This document shows, in pieces, positions 5,877-8,260 of a stretch of 8,260 bases of DNA. How positions within the stretch are numbered: position 1 is the stretch's first letter; each line of letters begins with the position of its first letter. The stretch is from Candidatus Saccharimonadota bacterium (lineage in GTDB: Bacteria > Patescibacteriota > Saccharimonadia > UBA4664), in contig JAQZBT010000035.1 in assembly GCA_029237755.1 (NCBI GenBank), forward strand, positions 1 through 8,260, read 5' to 3'. Position numbers and translations under genes: made by a program. Under the pieces are notes generated by a model. That model had not been told where the DNA came from. It did not search any database and saw only the letters and a program-made list of their open reading frames with translations.

Positions 5877-6224
5877 TTAGCGGTCGCTGTCCAGGGCTTC
5901 GCGCCTTATCCGCACAATCTCTTTGATGATATCTTCGGGCACCTGGTGGTCCTCGGTGAACTGGAGGGTGCCCTTGTGCGAGAGCTTGAAGCCTTCGAGC
6001 TTGTGTTCGAGTGAACCCATTGATCCATGGATACTCATGTGATTCTTGTTGTTGGCGCAGTAGATAAGGTGCTTGCCGCGGTAACTGAATGTCGGGATAC
6101 CGTAGCTGATGGACTCTTCCGCTTCCGGCACGGTCGCCTTGACGATGCGGCGGACACGCTCCAACGCCTCGCGCCGGGCGGGCGCAAGATCGGCTAAGTA
6201 TTCGTCGATGCTATTTGCTGCCAA
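5877..6224 (-). CDS. DUF1801 / YdhG-type protein
   Basis: This 115-residue protein matches the DUF1801 (YdhG-like) family in length and layout: an N-terminal helical part IDEYLADLAPARREALERVR (6-25), the signature around VPEAEESISYGIPTFSYRGKH (32-52), strands with IYCANN and HMSIHG, and a closing KGTLQFTEDHQVPEDIIKEIVRIR-like helix (84-107). The family has a frataxin-like fold; some relatives have been called iron chaperones, but most are uncharacterised. The start is a TTG at 6224, chosen because it places the family N-terminus correctly and no other start exists before residue 63. It overlaps the upstream small membrane gene by 14 nt, implying coupled translation without its own clear ribosome site. 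Confidence 0.85.
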   Translation of the reverse strand: MAANSIDEYLADLAPARREALERVRRIVKATVPEAEESISYGIPTFSYRGKHLIYCANNKNHMSIHGSMGSLEHKLEGFKLSHKGTLQFTEDHQVPEDIIKEIVRIRREALDSDR

Positions 6225-6411
6225 GCTTGGAGACGCCCAGGATGATGATGAGAGCGGCAGCGATCACGGCGCTGGCTTGGGCGAGCTTGACGATGGCGTC
6301 TCTGGTCTCTTCCGCGGGGGCGAGATTAAAGATGACCAGCAGCTGCAGTACGGCGGCGATGGCGACGAACGCGATGATGGTGATGAGAAGAATTGGCTTG
6401 GTAGATTTCAT
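6211..6411 (-). CDS. Hypothetical two-helix membrane protein
   Basis: This 66-residue protein starts at ATG 6411. Two membrane helices (about 6-29 and 42-61) are joined by a short charged loop (APAEETRDAIVK), a hairpin topology. The frame extends upstream to a GTG at 6450, but that codon lies in the loop of the preceding gene's terminator and before the likely promoter, so I reject it. An extended -10 eight nt before the ATG implies a leaderless message. Its last codons overlap the first 14 nt of the DUF1801 gene. The family is unknown. Confidence 0.65.
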   Translation of the reverse strand: MKSTKPILLITIIAFVAIAAVLQLLVIFNLAPAEETRDAIVKLAQASAVIAAALIIILGVSKLGSK

Positions 6412-6419
6412 TTGAGGAT

Positions 6420-6428
6420 ACTGTAGCA
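6420..6428 (-). promoter_or_regulatory. Extended -10, probably leaderless
   Basis: On the minus strand TGCTACAGT (6428-6420) fits TGn plus TACAGT. Eight nt separate the hexamer from the ATG at 6411, so the transcript would begin at or within one or two bases of the start codon. No Shine-Dalgarno or -35 is visible. Confidence 0.45.
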
Positions 6429-6437
6429 CGAGCATAA

Positions 6438-6469
6438 AGAAAGCAGCCACGTTTTTGCGGCTGCTTTCT
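6438..6469 (-). terminator. Intrinsic terminator of the 6664 gene
   Basis: AGAAAGCAGCC (6438-6448) and GGCTGCTTTCT (6459-6469) form a perfect 11-bp stem with a 10-nt loop. In minus-strand reading it starts 12 nt after the TAA at 6482 and runs into a U-rich CTTTCTTTA, as expected for an intrinsic terminator of the upstream minus-strand gene. Confidence 0.75.
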
Positions 6470-6481
6470 GTGGGGCCTGGA

Positions 6482-6664
6482 TTAGAGGTTAGCTAAGATC
6501 CAGATGGCAATCGCCAAGGCGATGAAGAAGATGCCCAGGCCTACGGGTGAGCCCCAGCTAAACCAGCTCCCCCAGGCTCGCCAGTGCTTCATGTCCGACT
6601 CTTTCCATTCGCGCCACTCCCGAATATCTCGCTCTTCGTTTTCGGTTCTGACTTTATCAGCCAT
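6482..6664 (-). CDS. Hypothetical Trp-rich single-helix protein
   Basis: This 60-residue protein starts at an ATG with AGGAA 7 nt upstream. Residues 1-30 are strongly charged. The stretch from 17 to 37 carries six tryptophans (W17, W20, W28, W31, W34, W37) at mainly three-residue spacing, suggesting an amphipathic helix lying on the membrane. A single membrane helix (about 39-59) closes the protein. A terminator follows directly, so it is probably monocistronic. A possible promoter is TTGGGT and TAAAGT with an 18-nt spacer just upstream. Family and function are unknown. Confidence 0.65.
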   Translation of the reverse strand: MADKVRTENEERDIREWREWKESDMKHWRAWGSWFSWGSPVGLGIFFIALAIAIWILANL

Positions 6665-6805
6665 AGTGAAATTCCTATTAACTTTACGAAACCGCTAATT
6701 TTCGACCCAAATTAACAGCCGCACGCGTATAAACCGAGGCTTCACTAGTTGTTCTGAGTAGTGACGTCGCTCAGCTAGCTTGAAAAATTGCCTTTGTTGA
6801 AGTGT

Positions 6806-6817
6806 AGCACTAGTGCT
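6806..6817. repeat. 12-bp perfect palindrome upstream of the 6918 gene
   Basis: AGCACTAGTGCT is a perfect palindrome in the 253-nt divergent gap 6665-6917. Its core CACTAGT recurs at 6743-6749. It lies just before a candidate -35 and could be an operator. The rest of the gap contains the promoters of both flanking genes and no gene I would support. Confidence 0.35.
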
Positions 6818-6845
6818 TGTTGGATGCGCCTGTATCTTGTATCGT
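6817..6845 (+). promoter_or_regulatory. Candidate promoter for the 6918 gene
   Basis: TTGTTG (6817-6822) and TATCGT (6840-6845) are 17 nt apart. The start would be near 6852, giving a leader of about 66 nt that ends with the GGAGGAAGGA ribosome site. The match to consensus is modest. Confidence 0.35.
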
Positions 6846-6900
6846 GTGCGCGTCCTTTTGGATTTCGACAACCCAATCCAGACCCACGCCCGGCCGAGCC

Positions 6901-6910
6901 GGAGGAAGGA
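6901..6910 (+). promoter_or_regulatory. Shine-Dalgarno that sets the 6918 start
   Basis: GGAGGAAGGA lies 7 nt before the ATG at 6918 and is the strongest ribosome site in the window. A GTG at 6912 and an ATG at 6921 are in the same frame and could also be used. The upstream GTG at 6813 has no ribosome site. Confidence 0.7.
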
Positions 6911-6917
6911 TGTGCTC

Positions 6918-7382
6918 ATGATGGACATCCAGAAGCTGCAATTCATCGTCGCCGACTGCCTGGCCTCCGGAATAGTCGACCCGGAACTCGTGCCCAAGGG
7001 AGTCAAGGTTATCGACCTGCACTTCTACCGGTTTGCCATCGTAGTAGAGAAGGCCGAGCGGCACCGTGAAGAGCTCCTCGAGCTGCTGCGGGAGTGGCCG
7101 GATACCTCGGCCTCCGGAGAGCTGCAAACGCTCAAGCAAGGGCCCAACTACACCCAGTTCGGCATCGTAGCCGATGACCATTTGCACGGCCTGATGCTGA
7201 TGGCGGTCGGTGCGGTGCTGGGCTTCTGGGAGATCATCACGCCCGCCACTCTCAGCTTTGAAGGACCGGACGCTGATGAGATGGCCGAGCTGGGGATAGT
7301 AATGACCACCGGCTTCAATCCGGATGGGGTCCCTGAGTCGACCGCACCGAGCGGTGAACCCCAGCCATCCAAGGCAACTTAG
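6918..7382 (+). CDS. Hypothetical 154-residue protein
   Basis: The family is not recognised. From the ATG at 6918 the product begins MMDIQKLQFIVADCLASGIV. Residues 28-45 alternate in a beta-like way (GVKVIDLHFYRFAIVVEK). A charged helix follows (46-60, AERHREELLELLREW). Residues 80-114 are hydrophobic (FGIVADDHLHGLMLMAVGAVLGFWEIITPATL), possibly one membrane helix around 91-107 or a buried core. The last 20 residues are Pro/Ser/Thr-rich. The strong Shine-Dalgarno argues for this start over the in-frame GTG at 6813, which would add a 35-residue extension carrying a basic Arg/Lys stretch (RPSRRKD). It converges on the FNR-type oxidoreductase with a hairpin between them. Confidence 0.7.
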   Translation: MMDIQKLQFIVADCLASGIVDPELVPKGVKVIDLHFYRFAIVVEKAERHREELLELLREWPDTSASGELQTLKQGPNYTQFGIVADDHLHGLMLMAVGAVLGFWEIITPATLSFEGPDADEMAELGIVMTTGFNPDGVPESTAPSGEPQPSKAT

Positions 7383-7399
7383 GCGGTCGCCGCCACAAG

Positions 7400-7441
7400 G
7401 CCCCCGTGACACCTGCAGTACCTGCGGGTCCCTCCGGGGGC
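7400..7441. terminator. Imperfect hairpin between convergent genes
   Basis: An outer GCCCCCG/CGGGGGC stem (7400-7406 with 7435-7441) encloses an inner stem ACCTGCAG/CTGCGGGT (7411-7418 with 7422-7429, one T·G pair) over a TAC loop. It lies between stops at 7382 (plus) and 7455 (minus), so it probably serves both. No T-run follows on either side. Confidence 0.55.
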
Positions 7442-7454
7442 TCGCACGTGTTGG

Positions 7455-8141
7455 TTAATAATTGGCTTCAGTGTAGTTGGGGAAGAAGTCCTGTTTGAGC
7501 TGCTCCGCGGGCACTACTCCGGCCTTAAGCTGGTCGCCCAATGACTCTACGAGCGGCTCGGGGCCCGATAGGTAAACGAGCGATGCGGGGAGTTTGGGAT
7601 TGAGAGCGACAAGCTTTTCGGGCGTGAGTCGCTCGCCGATAACGTAGTGAATTTTGAGTCGCGGATCGGCTGCAGCCCATTCTTCGAATTCCTGGCGGAA
7701 CGGCAGATCGGGGGTGCGGCCGCCGTATATCAGCTCGACATCCAACGGTAGGTGATCGTGGAAGCGTTGCTTGAGGATGCTGTAATAGGGCGTGACCCCG
7801 ATGCCGCCGGCGATAAAGATGCGCGGGCGGTCTGTTTCCTCCCAGACGAAGTCTCCGTCCGGCGGATCGATCAGGTCGATCGTGCCGCCGATAGGGACCG
7901 CGGCCAGGGCTTGCTTGAAGGTAGAGTCAGAGACGCGGGTAGTGATCTGATAATGCTGTTCGTAGGGGGCTGATGACACGGTGAACCACCGCTTAGTGCC
8001 CTCGTCGTCGGGGTTGTCGTGCGGGATTTCGACGTACATGAATTGTCCCGGGACCCATGGTGAAAGCTGCGCCGGATATTGGAACCTGAACGCCCAGATG
8101 TTGTCGGTCAGGTGTTCTTTGCTCTTGAGAATCAACTTCAT
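7455..8141 (-). CDS. FNR-family FAD/NAD(P)H oxidoreductase
   Basis: This 228-residue protein is a complete ferredoxin-NADP reductase-type flavoprotein module with no fused iron-sulfur domain. The N-terminal beta-barrel binds FAD through RWFTVSSAP (51-59). The nucleotide-binding domain shows GGIGVTPYYSILK (112-124), YGGRTPDLPFRQEF (139-152), LSGPEPLVESL (191-201) and a C-terminal DFFPNY (218-223) that usually covers the flavin. Such proteins pass electrons between NAD(P)H and a partner such as a ferredoxin, flavodoxin or haem protein. No partner gene is visible here. It is cytoplasmic. The start is ATG 8141, seven nt after an extended -10, so the mRNA is probably leaderless. I recall near-identical lengths and tails in Saccharibacteria, which underlies my guess about the organism. 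Confidence 0.92.
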   Translation of the reverse strand: MKLILKSKEHLTDNIWAFRFQYPAQLSPWVPGQFMYVEIPHDNPDDEGTKRWFTVSSAPYEQHYQITTRVSDSTFKQALAAVPIGGTIDLIDPPDGDFVWEETDRPRIFIAGGIGVTPYYSILKQRFHDHLPLDVELIYGGRTPDLPFRQEFEEWAAADPRLKIHYVIGERLTPEKLVALNPKLPASLVYLSGPEPLVESLGDQLKAGVVPAEQLKQDFFPNYTEANY

Positions 8142-8148
8142 TAAGTAA

Positions 8149-8157
8149 GGTATATCA
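8149..8157 (-). promoter_or_regulatory. Extended -10 overlapping upstream stop codon
   Basis: On the minus strand TGATATACC (8157-8149) reads TGn plus TATACC. The hexamer ends 7 nt before the ATG at 8141, implying a leaderless transcript. The TGA of this element is also the stop codon of the upstream partial gene. Confidence 0.5.
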
Positions 8158-8260
8158 CGCAGGTCTAGTGGTGCGGACGCACGTGATGAAGTACCTCGTC
8201 CCGCCCGGCTCGCGGTAGTGCCGCAGTGTGCCCTCCACTTTGACGCGCTGGCCGGTTTTG
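8155..8260 (-). CDS. C-terminus of an upstream gene, possibly OB-fold
   Basis: The minus-strand frame is open from the window edge to a TGA at 8157-8155 and yields 34 residues: KTGQRVKVEGTLRHYREP, then GGTRYFITCVRTTRPA. The alternating hydrophobic pattern with GQRVKVEGTLR resembles the strands of OB-fold nucleic-acid-binding or similar small beta-barrel proteins, but the fragment is too short to name. The stop is 13 nt before the oxidoreductase ATG, so the two could be partly co-transcribed. The plus-strand frames here look less protein-like. Confidence 0.5.
   Translation of the reverse strand, partial: KTGQRVKVEGTLRHYREPGGTRYFITCVRTTRPA

Noticed and set aside
5488..5880. A 130-codon open frame on the plus strand
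   Set aside because: It is antisense to the 5777 gene, which has a promoter, Shine-Dalgarno and terminator; the translation is Ser/Arg-rich and unstructured.
6412..6450. N-terminal extension of the two-helix protein to GTG 6450
   Set aside because: The codon lies in the terminator loop of the preceding gene and upstream of the likely transcription start.
6477..6503. CTGGAT/ATCCAG inverted repeat at the end of the Trp-rich gene
   Set aside because: It has short 6-bp arms, mostly in coding sequence; the adjacent 11-bp stem is the better terminator.
6813..6917. N-terminal extension of the 154-residue protein to GTG 6813
   Set aside because: There is no ribosome site there, the candidate promoter would lie inside it, and a strong Shine-Dalgarno sits before 6918.
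6810..7412. A 200-codon open frame on the minus strand
   Set aside because: It is antisense to the 6918 gene, which has a strong ribosome site; this frame runs through the hairpin and has no family features.
1..8260. CRISPR arrays, tRNA or rRNA genes, insertion sequences, toxin-antitoxin or defence genes
   Set aside because: I found no repeat arrays, cloverleaf patterns, transposase motifs or known defence domains in either strand.

Overview
This window is a moderately GC-rich bacterial chromosome segment with tightly packed short genes on both strands. It uses TAA, TAG and TGA as stops and has several GTG starts and one TTG start. I see no phage, transposon, CRISPR, rRNA or tRNA signature. 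The many tiny membrane proteins, compact spacing, apparently leaderless promoters and an FNR-type oxidoreductase ending in a DFFPNYTEANY-like tail remind me of Candidatus Saccharibacteria (Patescibacteria/CPR). That assignment is an inference from memory, not something the sequence proves.

Layout. Positions 1-735 (minus) hold most of an aminoglycoside-phosphotransferase-fold kinase, cut by the window edge. Divergent from it, 897-4195 (plus) is a compact three-gene operon: a 62-residue one-helix protein with a YIDPGTGS motif; a 456-residue protein joining a kinase-like N-terminal region to a SAM methyltransferase; and a 579-residue membrane protein with an extracytoplasmic sulfatase/alkaline-phosphatase-like domain. 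The second and third genes overlap by 4 nt (GTGA). A hairpin built over the last stop codon closes the operon. Two further plus-strand genes, probably on separate promoters, encode a four-helix membrane protein (4359-4877) and a single-helix anchored protein (4991-5281).

A long hairpin (5301-5340) separates these from minus-strand genes that run from 6664 down to 5349: a tryptophan-rich one-helix protein, a terminator, a two-helix protein overlapping a DUF1801/YdhG-type protein, and an unknown 142-residue protein with its own promoter. A plus-strand unknown gene (6918-7382) and a minus-strand FAD/NAD(P)H oxidoreductase (7455-8141) converge on another hairpin. The window ends in the C-terminus of a further minus-strand gene.

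The part most worth attention is the 897-4195 cassette. All three products point to cell-envelope glycan or lipid modification: a membrane-associated small protein, a cytoplasmic two-domain enzyme and an outward-facing hydrolase or transferase. I recall similar small-protein, methyltransferase and sulfatase-like sets beside surface-polysaccharide genes elsewhere, but know of no experimental function. A second theme is a TGn-TAnnnn extended -10 element lying 6-8 nt before the start codon of three genes (4359, 6411, 8141), which implies leaderless mRNAs, whereas the genes at 4991, 5777, 6664 and 6918 have clear Shine-Dalgarno sequences.
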